NCBI RefSeq assembly: GCF_021442385.1
Contig: NZ_MUZA01000020.1
Location: 30,564 to 94,563 of the forward strand
DNA from: Micromonospora sp. MH99
Lineage (GTDB): Bacteria > Actinomycetota > Actinomycetes > Mycobacteriales > Micromonosporaceae
Length of the DNA stretch: 64,000 nucleotides
Direction: 5' to 3'
Shown here: positions 24,630 through 32,971 of the stretch, piece by piece
How positions within the stretch are numbered: position 1 is the stretch's first letter
Layout of the letters: every line of letters starts with the position of its first letter
Program-made: the position numbers and the translations under genes
Notes under the pieces: generated by a model
The model's input: the letters and a program-made list of their open reading frames with translations, nothing else
Told to the model about the DNA's origin: nothing
Databases searched by the model: none

Positions 24630-25190
24630 GTGCGAATTGACATCGTGGTGTTCGACGGCTTCGACGAACTGGACGTCTTCGGGCCTTTCGAGGTGCTCTC
24701 GATCGCCGGGTTGGACGTGCGACTGGTCGCCGTCGAGCGGCCCGGCCCGGTCACCAGCATGCGTGGGGTCGAGCTCCGGGTCCCCGACGTGCTGGGTCCG
24801 GCCGACGGCGTGATAGTTCCCGGCGGCGGCTGGCTCAACCGGGCCGCCGAGGGCGCCTGGGCGCAGGCGCAGCGCGGTGAGCTTCCGGCGAAGCTGTCCG
24901 CCCTGGCGCCGTCGACGCGCTGGATGGCGTCGGTGTGCACCGGCGCGCTGCTGCTCGCGGCCGCCGGCCTGCTGACCGGCCGCCGGGCGACCACCAACCG
25001 CAACGCGTACGACGAGCTGCGCGGCTACGACGTGACGGTCCTCGACGAGCGCGTCGTCGACGACGGCGACCGTGTCACGGCGGGCGCGCTCACGGCCGGG
25101 CTCGATCTGGGACTGTGGCTCACCGAACGGGAACTCGGCGCCGCCACCGCCAACCGGGTCGCTACCGCCATCGAATACGCCCGCGCCTGA
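24630..25190 (+). CDS. DJ-1/PfpI family protein
   Basis: 186-residue protein with only the DJ-1/PfpI domain. It starts RIDIVVFDGFDELDVFGPFE, the conserved first strand of the family. The nucleophile-elbow Cys is in SVCTGALLLAAAGLLTGRRA and DRVTAGALTAGLDLGLWL ends the domain. Relatives include isonitrile hydratases, glyoxalase-like enzymes and chaperones; the precise reaction is unknown. GTG 24630 matches the family start; ATG 24588 in frame is an alternative. It is divergent from the GlxA-type regulator that carries the same domain, its probable regulator. Confidence 0.83.
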   Translation: MRIDIVVFDGFDELDVFGPFEVLSIAGLDVRLVAVERPGPVTSMRGVELRVPDVLGPADGVIVPGGGWLNRAAEGAWAQAQRGELPAKLSALAPSTRWMASVCTGALLLAAAGLLTGRRATTNRNAYDELRGYDVTVLDERVVDDGDRVTAGALTAGLDLGLWLTERELGAATANRVATAIEYARA

Positions 25191-25257
25191 GGCTTGCGGC
25201 GCGGTGTCCGAAGAGGATCAGCGGCCACCCGCATAGTCGACCCTCTGCCGGTAGAAC

Positions 25258-25278
25258 GGCGCGTCACCTTAACGCGCC
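25258..25278. terminator. Short hairpin between DJ-1 gene and the ligase cassette
   Basis: Perfect 7-bp stem GGCGCGT / ACGCGCC with a 7-base loop, 68 bp after the DJ-1 stop and 76 bp before the next start. It is either a weak terminator or an operator-like symmetry. Confidence 0.4.
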
Positions 25279-25353
25279 GGAAACGCCCCCGGTACCAAGC
25301 CTGGGAACGCTCGTCGGACAGTCGAGACCACCGACACGCGAACCGGGGTGACC

Positions 25354-26715
25354 ATGGTCGACAACACCACGAACGCGGCGACGTACGACGGGCCGGTGGG
25401 CCGGTCCGGCAACGGCCGGGCCGCGCCCACACCCCGGACCGCCCCGGCGACGGCGGTGCACGACGACCCGGCGGACCTCGCCACCATCGGCGTGGAGGAG
25501 GAGTTCCACGTTGTCGACCTGCACACCCGGGAGCTGGTGCCCCGGGCCGGGGAGCTGCTCGACCGGCTGCCGGCCACGTCGTTCACCGCCGAACTGCACC
25601 GCAGCGTGGTGGAGACCAACACCGCTGTCTGTCGCACCCTGGACGAGATCCGCGCCGAGCTGACCCGGCTGCGCCAGTCGGCGGTCCAGGTCGCCGACCG
25701 GGCCGGGCTGGGCATCGTGGCGGCCGGCACGGTGCCGCTGCGCGCCGACGGCGACCCGAGCGTCACCCCCACCTCGCGCTACCGACGGATGCTCGACGAG
25801 TACCAGATGCTCGCCCGGGAGCAGTTGATCTGCGGCGCGCAGGTGCACGTCGGGGTCTCGGACCGGGACCTGGCGGTGGCCGTCACCCGGCGGGTGCAGC
25901 CGTGGCTGCCGGTGCTGCTCGCCCTGTCCACCAGCTCGCCGTACTGGATGGGTCAGGACAGCGGCTACGCCAGCGTCCGCTCGCTGGTCTGGCAGCGCTG
26001 GCCCACGGCCGGCGACCCGGGCGAGGTGACCAGCGCGGCCGACCACGAGGCCCTCGTCGCCGAGCTGATCTCCTCGGAGACCATCACCGACCCCGCCATG
26101 ATCTACTTCGATGTCCGGCCGTCGGCGCACGTGCCCACCGTGGAGCTGCGCATCACCGACGCCAACGCCGACGTGGAGACGATCGTCCTGCTCACCGGGC
26201 TGTTCCGGGCGCTGGTGCGCCGGGAGGTCGCCGCCCTGCGCGCCGGAGTCGACCCCCCCGCCGTCCGCCCGCCGGTGCTGCGCGCCGCCGTGTGGCGGGC
26301 CGCGCGCTCCGGGCTGGAAGGCGACCTGCTCGACCTGCCCCGCTCGGCGCGGCCGGTGCCGGCCGCCGAGGCGGTCGGCCGCCTGGTGACCGACCTGCGC
26401 CCGCAGTTGGAGGCGACAGGTGACGCCGAGCAGGTCCGCGAGCTGACCCGGTACGCGCTGGAGCGCGGCAGCTCCGCGGCGCGGCAGCGACGGGCGTACG
26501 AGCGGCGGGGTCGGCTGGCCGACGTGGCGACCTGCTCTCGACGAGACGCGGGGCCGGGCGCGTACGCCCCTGCCCGGTGTGCCGCCACCGCCCGCGCTGT
26601 CCGCGTACGCCGACGCGGGCGACGAGGTCTTCGGCCCGGACGGGCCGGAGCCGACGTTCCGGCCGCTGCTCGCCGCCCTGCGCACCCTCGGCGCCGCCGG
26701 CCTGCGCCAACGTGA
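25354..26715 (+). CDS. Carboxylate-amine ligase (glutamate-cysteine ligase type 2, YbdK-like), frameshifted C-terminus
   Basis: Residues ~45-390 match the YbdK/GCS2 carboxylate-amine ligase family, which forms peptide-like bonds with ATP. Motifs include TIGVEEEFHVVD (metal-binding Glu residues), FTAELHRSVVETNT, CGAQVHVGVS and VELRITDANADVET. The N-terminal ~40 residues are a low-complexity extension. After about residue 393 the frame becomes an Arg/Ala/Pro-rich stretch with no family similarity. The natural continuation (LDETRGR, then a Pro-rich linker) lies in the next frame and leads into the ATP-grasp domain. In related actinobacteria the two domains are, to my knowledge, one protein. ATG 25354 follows an in-frame GTG at 25348. 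Confidence 0.8.
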   Translation: MVDNTTNAATYDGPVGRSGNGRAAPTPRTAPATAVHDDPADLATIGVEEEFHVVDLHTRELVPRAGELLDRLPATSFTAELHRSVVETNTAVCRTLDEIRAELTRLRQSAVQVADRAGLGIVAAGTVPLRADGDPSVTPTSRYRRMLDEYQMLAREQLICGAQVHVGVSDRDLAVAVTRRVQPWLPVLLALSTSSPYWMGQDSGYASVRSLVWQRWPTAGDPGEVTSAADHEALVAELISSETITDPAMIYFDVRPSAHVPTVELRITDANADVETIVLLTGLFRALVRREVAALRAGVDPPAVRPPVLRAAVWRAARSGLEGDLLDLPRSARPVPAAEAVGRLVTDLRPQLEATGDAEQVRELTRYALERGSSAARQRRAYERRGRLADVATCSRRDAGPGAYAPARCAATARAVRVRRRGRRGLRPGRAGADVPAAARRPAHPRRRRPAPT

Positions 26716-28018
26716 GCACGACCGGGACGAGGAGCAGCGCGCCCGGGGCGTGACGTTCAGCGTGGCCGGTGAGGCCAGCACCCGGCTCTTCCCAGTCGAC
26801 CTGGTGCCCCGGGTCGTGCCCGCCGACGACTGGCGGGCGCTGCGCGCCGGCCTGGTGCAGCGCGCCCGCGCGCTGGACGCGTTCCTGCGCGACGTGTACG
26901 CCGACCGGGCGGTGGTCGCCGACGGGATCGTCCCGGCCTGGGTGGTGGAGTCCTCGCCGGGTCTGCGTCCGACCGGCGCGCTGATGAGCCGGCGCGGCGC
27001 GCGGGCCCAGGTGTCCGGAACCGATCTCGTCCGTGACCCGGACGGCGGCTGGTACGTGCTGGAGGACAACCTCCGGGTGCCCTCGGGCATCGGCTACGCC
27101 GTGCAGAACCGGCGGCTCACCCGTGCGGTGCTGCCCGAGCTGCCGGTGCCCGACGACCTGCTGCCCGCCGACGAGACACCCGCGATGCTGCGCCGGGCGC
27201 TGCTCGCCGCCGCCCCCGCCGCCGCCGACGACCCCGCGGTGGTGGTGCTCAGCAGCGGCCCGGGCGACCCGGCCTGGTTCGAGCACCGGCTGCTCGCCGA
27301 CGAGATGGGCGTGCCGCTGGCCGAGAGCGGCGACCTGCTGGTGTCCGACGGCCGCGTCCACCTGGTCTCCGAGGGCCGCCGCAGCCAGGTCGACGTGCTC
27401 TACCTGCGGATGGACGAGGACGCGTTGCTGCACGCCCCGGGCGCCGACGGCGTGCCGCTGGGCTGGCCGCTGCTGGCGGCAGTGCACGCCGGGCGGCTCA
27501 CGCTGGCCAACGCGCTGGGCAACGGCGTCGGCGACGACAAGGCGTTGTACGCGTACGTGCCCCGGCTCATCGAGTACTACCTGGGGGAGAAGGCGCTGCT
27601 CGGCGACGTGCCGACGTACCTGTGCGGGCTGCCCGAGCAGCGGGCCGAGGTGCTGGGCCGGCTCGACGAGCTGGTGCTCAAGCCGGTCGACGGCTACGGC
27701 GGCGACCGCGTGGTGATCGGCCCTCGCGCCGAGGCCGAGGAGCTGGACGCCGTCCGGGAGCAGATCCTCGCCGCGCCGCACCGGTGGATCGCCCAGGAGG
27801 TGGTCGCTCTCACCACCCACCCGGTCTTCGACGGCACGGCCCTCGCGCCGCGCCACGTCGACCTGCGGGCCTTCGTGTTCCTCGGCGAGACGGCCGAGGT
27901 GGCCCCGGTGGCGCTGACCCGGGTCGCGCCAGCCGGCAGCATGATCGTCAACTCCTCCCGGGGCGGAGGGTCGAAGGACACCTGGCTGCTCGGCGGAACC
28001 GATCAGCCCCCGGCGTAA
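26579..28018 (+). CDS. Circularly permuted type 2 ATP-grasp protein (C-terminal half of a ligase fusion)
   Basis: 479-residue CP ATP-grasp protein (DUF404/DUF407 type), ATP-dependent carboxylate-amine ligases. Visible segments are GVTFSVAGEASTRLFPVDLV, GWYVLEDNLRVPSGIGYAV, NALGNGVGDDKALYAYVP, LVLKPVDGYGGDRVVIGP and SSRGGGSKDTWLL. GTG 26579 is simply the first start codon in the open frame; the homologous region probably begins earlier, at LDETRGR near 26543. It is therefore most likely the second half of a fused ligase separated by a frameshift, or a naturally split gene re-initiated here. The amidotransferase follows 98 bp downstream. Confidence 0.82.
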   Translation: MPPPPALSAYADAGDEVFGPDGPEPTFRPLLAALRTLGAAGLRQREHDRDEEQRARGVTFSVAGEASTRLFPVDLVPRVVPADDWRALRAGLVQRARALDAFLRDVYADRAVVADGIVPAWVVESSPGLRPTGALMSRRGARAQVSGTDLVRDPDGGWYVLEDNLRVPSGIGYAVQNRRLTRAVLPELPVPDDLLPADETPAMLRRALLAAAPAAADDPAVVVLSSGPGDPAWFEHRLLADEMGVPLAESGDLLVSDGRVHLVSEGRRSQVDVLYLRMDEDALLHAPGADGVPLGWPLLAAVHAGRLTLANALGNGVGDDKALYAYVPRLIEYYLGEKALLGDVPTYLCGLPEQRAEVLGRLDELVLKPVDGYGGDRVVIGPRAEAEELDAVREQILAAPHRWIAQEVVALTTHPVFDGTALAPRHVDLRAFVFLGETAEVAPVALTRVAPAGSMIVNSSRGGGSKDTWLLGGTDQPPA

Positions 28019-28116
28019 CTCACGCTTGATGAAGATGACATCGGGACGCAACCCGGTCCGCCAAGCCTGGACCGGTCAGCGGCCCGAGCGGACCGAGCCG
28101 ATGAGAGGTGTGTGCC

Positions 28117-29895
28117 ATGTGCGGTATCGGAGGCGAATTCCGCCTCGACGGGGCGCCACCGGATCTGGCGGCGCTGGAACGGATGCTCCCCGTCCTGTCC
28201 TCCCGCGGCCCGGACGGTGAGGGACGGTGGCAGCACGGCCCGGCGGCGCTGGTGCACCGCCGGCTGCGCATCATCGACCTGTCCGACGCCGGCGCCCAGC
28301 CGATGGTCGATCCCGAGCTGGGCCTCGCCCTTGTCTTCAACGGGTGTATCTACAACTACCGGGAGCTGCGCGACGAGCTGACCACCGCCGGCTACTCCTT
28401 CCGGTCCACCTCGGACACGGAGGTGATCCTCAAGGCGTACCACAGGTGGGGGACGGCCTGCGTCGAGCGGTTCTACGGGATGTTCGCGTTCGCCCTTGTC
28501 GACATGGCCACGAACACGCTGGTGCTGGCCCGCGACCGGCTCGGCATCAAGCCCCTCTACCTGGCCGAGACGCCCGGCCGGATCCGCTTCGCCTCGACCC
28601 TGCCGGCGCTGCTCGCCGCCGGTGACGTGGACACCGACCTCGACCCGGTGGCGCTGCACCACTACATGAGCTTCCACTCGGTGGTGCCACCACCGCGCAC
28701 CATCCTGGCCGGCGTCCGCAAGCTGCCCCCGGCCACCGTGCGGGTGATCACCGGCGACGGCCGCAGCACCGACACCGTCTACTGGCGGCCGGAGTTCACC
28801 CGCGCCGCCGCCCCGGTCATGTCCGCCGGGGAGTGGCAGGAACGGATCATGGCGGCGCTGCGCACCGCCGTACGCCGGCGGATGGTCGCCGACGTGCCGG
28901 TCGGTGTGCTGCTCTCCGGCGGCCTGGACTCCAGCCTGATCGTCGCCCTGCTCGCCGAGCAGGGCCAGACCGGCCTCGCCACCTTCAGCATCGGCTTCGA
29001 GGCGGCGGCGGGGGAGAGCGGCGACGAGTTCCACTACTCCGACCTGGTGGCCCGCGAGTACGACACCGACCACCACCAGATCCGCATCGGCGCGGCCCGG
29101 TTCGTTCCGGCCGTGCACGAGGCCATCGCGGCGATGAGCGAGCCGATGGTCAGCCACGACTGCGTGGCGTTCCACCTGCTCTCCGAGGAGGTCTCGCAGC
29201 GCATCACAGTGGTGCAGTCCGGGCAGGGCGCCGACGAGATCTTCGCCGGCTACGACTGGTACCCGCCGATGGCCAACGCGGCCCGCGCGGACGCCGTCGA
29301 GGCGTACGCCCGGGTGTTCTTCGATCGTCGCCACGACGCGCTCGCCGGGCACCTGGCGCCGGAGTGGATGCTCGACCACGACGCGAGCCTGGAGTTCGTC
29401 ACCGCCCACTTCGGCACGCCGGGCGCGGACACCGCGCTCGACGCGGCGCTGCGCCAGGACAGCCTGGTGATGCTCGTCGACGACCCGGTCAAGCGGGTCG
29501 ACAACATGACGATGGCGTGGGGGCTGGAGGCCCGGGTGCCGTTCCTCGACCACGAGGTCGTCGAGCTGGCCGCCGCCTGCCCACCGGCGCTCAAGCTCGC
29601 CCAGGGCGGCAAGGGCGTGCTGAAGGCCGCGAGCCGGGGCATCGTGCCCGACGAGGTGATCGACCGGCCGAAGGGCTACTTCCCGGTGCCCGCGATCCGG
29701 CACCTGTCCGGCCCGCTGCTCGACGACGTCCGGGACGCGCTGACCGCACGACCGGCGCGCGAGCGCGGCCTGTTCCGCAAGGACTACCTGGAGGAGTTGC
29801 TGGAGGCGCCGAACGCCCGGCGGACCACGCTGGGCTCCAACGCGCTCTGGCAGCTCGGGCTGCTGGAGCTCTGGTTGCAGCGGATCGGGGTTTAG
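28117..29895 (+). CDS. asnO: N-acetylglutaminylglutamine amidotransferase-like (asparagine synthase family)
   Basis: 592-residue class-II glutamine amidotransferase fused to an asparagine-synthase ATP-PPase domain. After Met removal, Cys2 (MCGIGGEF) is the glutaminase nucleophile; NGCIYNYRELR and the RGPDGEG loop complete that domain. The synthase P-loop is LLSGGLDSSLIVALL. Overall arrangement and SEPMVSHDCVAFHLLSE-type segments resemble the AsnO-type amidotransferase of N-acetylglutaminylglutamine-amide osmolyte synthesis more than AsnB, though I cannot run the discriminating model. GAGAGGTG precedes ATG 28117. Its stop is immediately followed by the S9 peptidase ATG. It probably amidates the product of the upstream ligase. 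Confidence 0.83.
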   Translation: MCGIGGEFRLDGAPPDLAALERMLPVLSSRGPDGEGRWQHGPAALVHRRLRIIDLSDAGAQPMVDPELGLALVFNGCIYNYRELRDELTTAGYSFRSTSDTEVILKAYHRWGTACVERFYGMFAFALVDMATNTLVLARDRLGIKPLYLAETPGRIRFASTLPALLAAGDVDTDLDPVALHHYMSFHSVVPPPRTILAGVRKLPPATVRVITGDGRSTDTVYWRPEFTRAAAPVMSAGEWQERIMAALRTAVRRRMVADVPVGVLLSGGLDSSLIVALLAEQGQTGLATFSIGFEAAAGESGDEFHYSDLVAREYDTDHHQIRIGAARFVPAVHEAIAAMSEPMVSHDCVAFHLLSEEVSQRITVVQSGQGADEIFAGYDWYPPMANAARADAVEAYARVFFDRRHDALAGHLAPEWMLDHDASLEFVTAHFGTPGADTALDAALRQDSLVMLVDDPVKRVDNMTMAWGLEARVPFLDHEVVELAAACPPALKLAQGGKGVLKAASRGIVPDEVIDRPKGYFPVPAIRHLSGPLLDDVRDALTARPARERGLFRKDYLEELLEAPNARRTTLGSNALWQLGLLELWLQRIGV

Positions 29896-31731
29896 ATGAG
29901 CGTACGGATGGAGGTGCCGCGCCGGGTCCGCCCCGTGCGGCGCCCGGCGGCGGTGACCCCGCCTCCCGGCGAGGACTTCGCGCCCGCGCCGTCGCCGGAC
30001 GGCCGACGGGTGGCGTACCTGTCCGACCGGGCGGGAACCCCGGCCGTCTGGGTCCGCGACGTCGACGCGGCCGAGGCCGTCGCGCTGCCCAGCGGCGACG
30101 AACCGGTCCTGGCGGTGAGCTGGTCCCCGGACGGGCGATGGCTGGCGTGCGTCGTCGCGCCCGGCGGCGCCCCCCGCACCGAGCTGTGGGTGCTGAGCCC
30201 CGACGGCACGCAGCGCCGCCAGGTCGCCGGGTTCGGCCGCCGCAGCGCCGCCCTGACCGGTTGGCTGCCCGGCGGCGCGCTGCTGGCGGTCACCGAGACC
30301 GCCGAGCGGGGTGCCGCGGTGCTTGTCGACGCCGACACCGGGCACCGGCGGGTGCTCGCCGAGGGCGACCTGCTCACCCTCCTGGACGTCAGCCCGGACG
30401 GCGGGTCCGCCCTGCTGCGATGTGGTCCGCGAAACGCACGCTGGCTGGAACTGCTGGACGTGGCCACCGGCGACCGGGTACGACTGCTGCCGGACACCGG
30501 CCGGGGCAGCACCGACCAGGGCTGGTTCGGCCCCGACGGGATGAGCGTGCTGGCGCGTACCGACGCGTTCTCGGAGCTGGCCGCGCTGGTGCGCGTGGAC
30601 CTCGCGCGCCCGGAGCGGGCCCCGACGCGGCTCGCGGCGCGTCCGGACGCCGAGCTGGAGCACGTCGCTCTCAGCGCCGACCGGCGCCGCGCCGCGCTGT
30701 CGTGGAACACCTACGGCGGGCGCGGCGAGCTGAGTCTGCTGGATCTCGCCAGCGGCGTGCAGCGGGCCGTCGCCGCCCCGGGCGAGGTGCTCGACGGCGC
30801 GGTCTTCGCCGCCGACGGCGGCCTGCTCTGCGTCACCGCGCAGGGGCCGGTGCAGCCGCGGGAGGTCTGGCTGGTCGATCCGGTGACCGGCACGCCCCGC
30901 CCGCTGCGGCCGGACACCGGCGCCGCGCGTACGGGGGACAGCGGTGTCGCCCCGCAGCTCGTCGACCTGCGCGCCCGCGACGGGTTGCCGCTGTCCGGCT
31001 GGCTGTACCGCCCGCCCGGCCCGGGTCCCTGGCCGACGGCGATCAGCCTGCACGGTGGCCCGGAGGCGCAGGAGCGTCCCGGCTACAACCCGCTGTTCCA
31101 GGCCCTCGTCGCGCAGGGCGTCGCCGTGTTCGCGCCCAACGTGCGGGGCTCGTCGGGCTTCGGCCGCACCTTCGTCGCCGCCGACAATCTCGCCGGCCGC
31201 TACGGGGCCATCGCCGACGTGGCGGCGTGCGCCGACCATCTGATCGACAGCGGTGTCGCGATCCCGGGCCGGCTCGGCTGCCTGGGCCGCTCCTACGGCG
31301 GCTACCTGGTCCTCGCGGTGCTGGTGAACTTCCCGGGGCTGTTCGCCGCGGGTGTGGCCGAGTGCGGCATCTCCGATTTCCGCACGTTCTACGCCGGCAC
31401 CGAGCCGTGGATCGCCGCCGCCGCCGTCAGCAAGTACGGCGACCCGGTGCGCGACGCCGACCTGCTGCGGGACCTGTCACCGATGACCCGGATCGACCAG
31501 CTCGACGTGCCGCTGCTGCTCATCCACGGCGCCAACGACACCAACGTGCCGGCCGGCGAGTCGGCCCAGGTGGCGCAGGCCCTCGCCGCGCGGGACGTCC
31601 CGCACGGGCACCTCGTGCTCACCGGGGAGGGGCACGACTTCCTGGCCCGCGACAACGCCGAGGCGGCGCGTACGGCCACCACCGCCTGGCTCACCCGGCA
31701 CCTCGCCGTGACGGCGGCCACCCTCGGCTGA
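29896..31731 (+). CDS. S9-family prolyl oligopeptidase-like peptidase
   Basis: 611-residue cytoplasmic protein with an N-terminal beta-propeller (about 1-350; repeated SPDGR-type blades) and a C-terminal alpha/beta hydrolase domain (about 360-605). The triad is Ser in GRSYGGYL, Asp in HGANDTNVP and His in GEGHDF. S9 enzymes cleave or remodel short peptides. The ATG abuts the amidotransferase TAG, so they are translationally linked. In the classic osmolyte cassette an M42 peptidase is the third partner; here an S9 enzyme may play an analogous role in turnover or editing. Confidence 0.9.
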   Translation: MSVRMEVPRRVRPVRRPAAVTPPPGEDFAPAPSPDGRRVAYLSDRAGTPAVWVRDVDAAEAVALPSGDEPVLAVSWSPDGRWLACVVAPGGAPRTELWVLSPDGTQRRQVAGFGRRSAALTGWLPGGALLAVTETAERGAAVLVDADTGHRRVLAEGDLLTLLDVSPDGGSALLRCGPRNARWLELLDVATGDRVRLLPDTGRGSTDQGWFGPDGMSVLARTDAFSELAALVRVDLARPERAPTRLAARPDAELEHVALSADRRRAALSWNTYGGRGELSLLDLASGVQRAVAAPGEVLDGAVFAADGGLLCVTAQGPVQPREVWLVDPVTGTPRPLRPDTGAARTGDSGVAPQLVDLRARDGLPLSGWLYRPPGPGPWPTAISLHGGPEAQERPGYNPLFQALVAQGVAVFAPNVRGSSGFGRTFVAADNLAGRYGAIADVAACADHLIDSGVAIPGRLGCLGRSYGGYLVLAVLVNFPGLFAAGVAECGISDFRTFYAGTEPWIAAAAVSKYGDPVRDADLLRDLSPMTRIDQLDVPLLLIHGANDTNVPAGESAQVAQALAARDVPHGHLVLTGEGHDFLARDNAEAARTATTAWLTRHLAVTAATLG

Positions 31732-31748
31732 GGCGTTATCCTGCGCCG

Positions 31749-32282
31749 GTGGACGTCACGGCGCAGGGTGAGCGGCTGGCCGCCGACCTGGGCCGGTGGC
31801 TGACCGACGTGACCTTCGTCGACCTGGACGCCGACGAGGTGACCGCGCTGATCATCGACGCGGTGGCGCGGTGGGGGCAGGAGCACCGCTGGCGGGTCTA
31901 CCGGCGCGCGCCGAGCGTCATGCCGCTGCCGCCGCCCATGCACCAGCGGCACTCCGTCCTCGACGTGGCGTGCGCCCGACCGGACGGCCCACCGGTGGTG
32001 ATCGAGGTCGACCACACCGACCGGGCGCGTACGGTGCAGAAACTCGCCGCCGAGGCCGACGCCGGCCGGATCCCGATCTGGGTGCGCTGGGGCGTGGGCC
32101 GCTTCACCGCGCCGCCACCGCCGGTGCGGATGGTGACCGTCGAGGTGACCCGCCGCGCCGGGCCGGCTGGGCGCGGACGTCTGCACAGCCGCACCGGCGA
32201 CCGGCCCGCGCCGGCGCACTCGTCAGGCGGCGGCACCGCGGCCCCGCAGGCGCTGCCGATCCCGCTGACCGACCCGCTTTAA
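31749..32282 (+). CDS. Uncharacterised protein, possible PD-(D/E)XK-like fold
   Basis: 177-residue protein with a conserved-looking core (residues ~1-135) and a low-complexity Pro/Ala/Gly tail. The core contains RVYRRAPSVMPLPPP, then SVLDVA, VVIEVDHTDRARTVQKL and IPIWVRWGVGRF. The spacing D...ExD...K resembles the active site of PD-(D/E)XK nuclease-fold proteins, but catalytic identity is inference only. GTG 31749 follows a TATCCT hexamer by 6 bases, indicating a leaderless transcript. It lies 17 bp after the S9 peptidase stop; its own promoter suggests independent expression. Confidence 0.65.
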   Translation: MDVTAQGERLAADLGRWLTDVTFVDLDADEVTALIIDAVARWGQEHRWRVYRRAPSVMPLPPPMHQRHSVLDVACARPDGPPVVIEVDHTDRARTVQKLAAEADAGRIPIWVRWGVGRFTAPPPPVRMVTVEVTRRAGPAGRGRLHSRTGDRPAPAHSSGGGTAAPQALPIPLTDPL

Positions 32283-32321
32283 GGCCCCGCTTCCGGCCCC
32301 GCTTTCGGCCCCTCGCAAGGG

Positions 32322-32345
32322 GACCTGAAGCGAATCGTAAGCGGG
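32322..32345 (+). promoter_or_regulatory. SARP-type direct-repeat element upstream of the RibD-like gene
   Basis: GACCTGAAGCGAATCGTAAGCGGG carries two related heptamers, TGAAGCG (32326-32332) and GTAAGCG (32337-32343), 11 bp apart: one helical turn, the spacing used by SARP/AfsR proteins. A CAGAGT -10-like hexamer (32353-32358) lies about 9 bp downstream. A near-identical copy is at 36031-36054. The regulator gene lies between the two targets. Confidence 0.65.
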
Positions 32346-32401
32346 GCTCGGCAGAGTTCTGGGTGTCACCGGAGCACACGACACACACCCAGGAGATTCC
32401 G

Positions 32402-32956
32402 ATGCGCAAGCTCATCAACTCGACCTACCTCACCCTCGACGGCGTCATCGAGAACCCGATGTGGACCGCGCCCTACTTCGACGAGGAGGCCGCCGCCTTC
32501 GCCGGCTCGCAGACCGAGGACGCCGACGCGCTGCTGATGGGTCGGGCCACCTACGACGGCTTCTCCCAGGCCTGGCCGACGATGGACGAGAGCGACCCGA
32601 GCACCGGCGCCGCGTTCTTCAACAACGTCAAGAAGTACGTCGCCTCGACCACCCTCACCAACCCCACCTGGAACAACACGGAGGTGCTCCAGGGGGACCT
32701 GGTCGAGGCGGTCGCGAAGCTCAAGGCCCAGGACGGCAAGGACATCGTCCAGTACGGCTACGGCTCGGTCACCGCCCAGCTGGTCAAGGCGGGCCTGGTC
32801 GACGAGGTCCGGTTCTGGATCCACCCTGTGCTGGAGGGCGGCGCCAGCCTGAGCACCCCGCTCACCGACGTGAAGGCGACGTTCGAGCTGATCGACACCC
32901 GGGTGCACAAGAGCGGCGTGATCATCGCCTCGTACCGGCCGAAGTCGGCGAGCTGA
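32402..32956 (+). CDS. Dihydrofolate reductase-family protein (RibD C-terminal-like)
   Basis: 184-residue DHFR/RibD_C-superfamily reductase. Family features are MRKLINSTYLTLDGVIENP, DADALLMGRATYDGFSQAWP, the nucleotide-binding QYGYGSVTAQLVKAGLVDE and RFWIHPVLEGG. The substrate is unknown. CAGGAGATTCCG precedes the ATG. The SARP-type element lies 57 bp upstream. It is convergent with the SARP/AfsR regulator gene, whose stop is 16 bp away. It shares the superfamily, but not close sequence, with the gene at 13304. Confidence 0.9.
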   Translation: MRKLINSTYLTLDGVIENPMWTAPYFDEEAAAFAGSQTEDADALLMGRATYDGFSQAWPTMDESDPSTGAAFFNNVKKYVASTTLTNPTWNNTEVLQGDLVEAVAKLKAQDGKDIVQYGYGSVTAQLVKAGLVDEVRFWIHPVLEGGASLSTPLTDVKATFELIDTRVHKSGVIIASYRPKSAS

Positions 32957-32971
32957 GCGGCTGAGCGGCGC

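Noticed and set aside
28003..31239. 1078-codon minus-strand reading opposite the amidotransferase and S9 peptidase
   Set aside because: High-GC shadow frame; composition is Arg/Gly/His-rich with no recognisable motif, while the plus strand has two complete enzymes.
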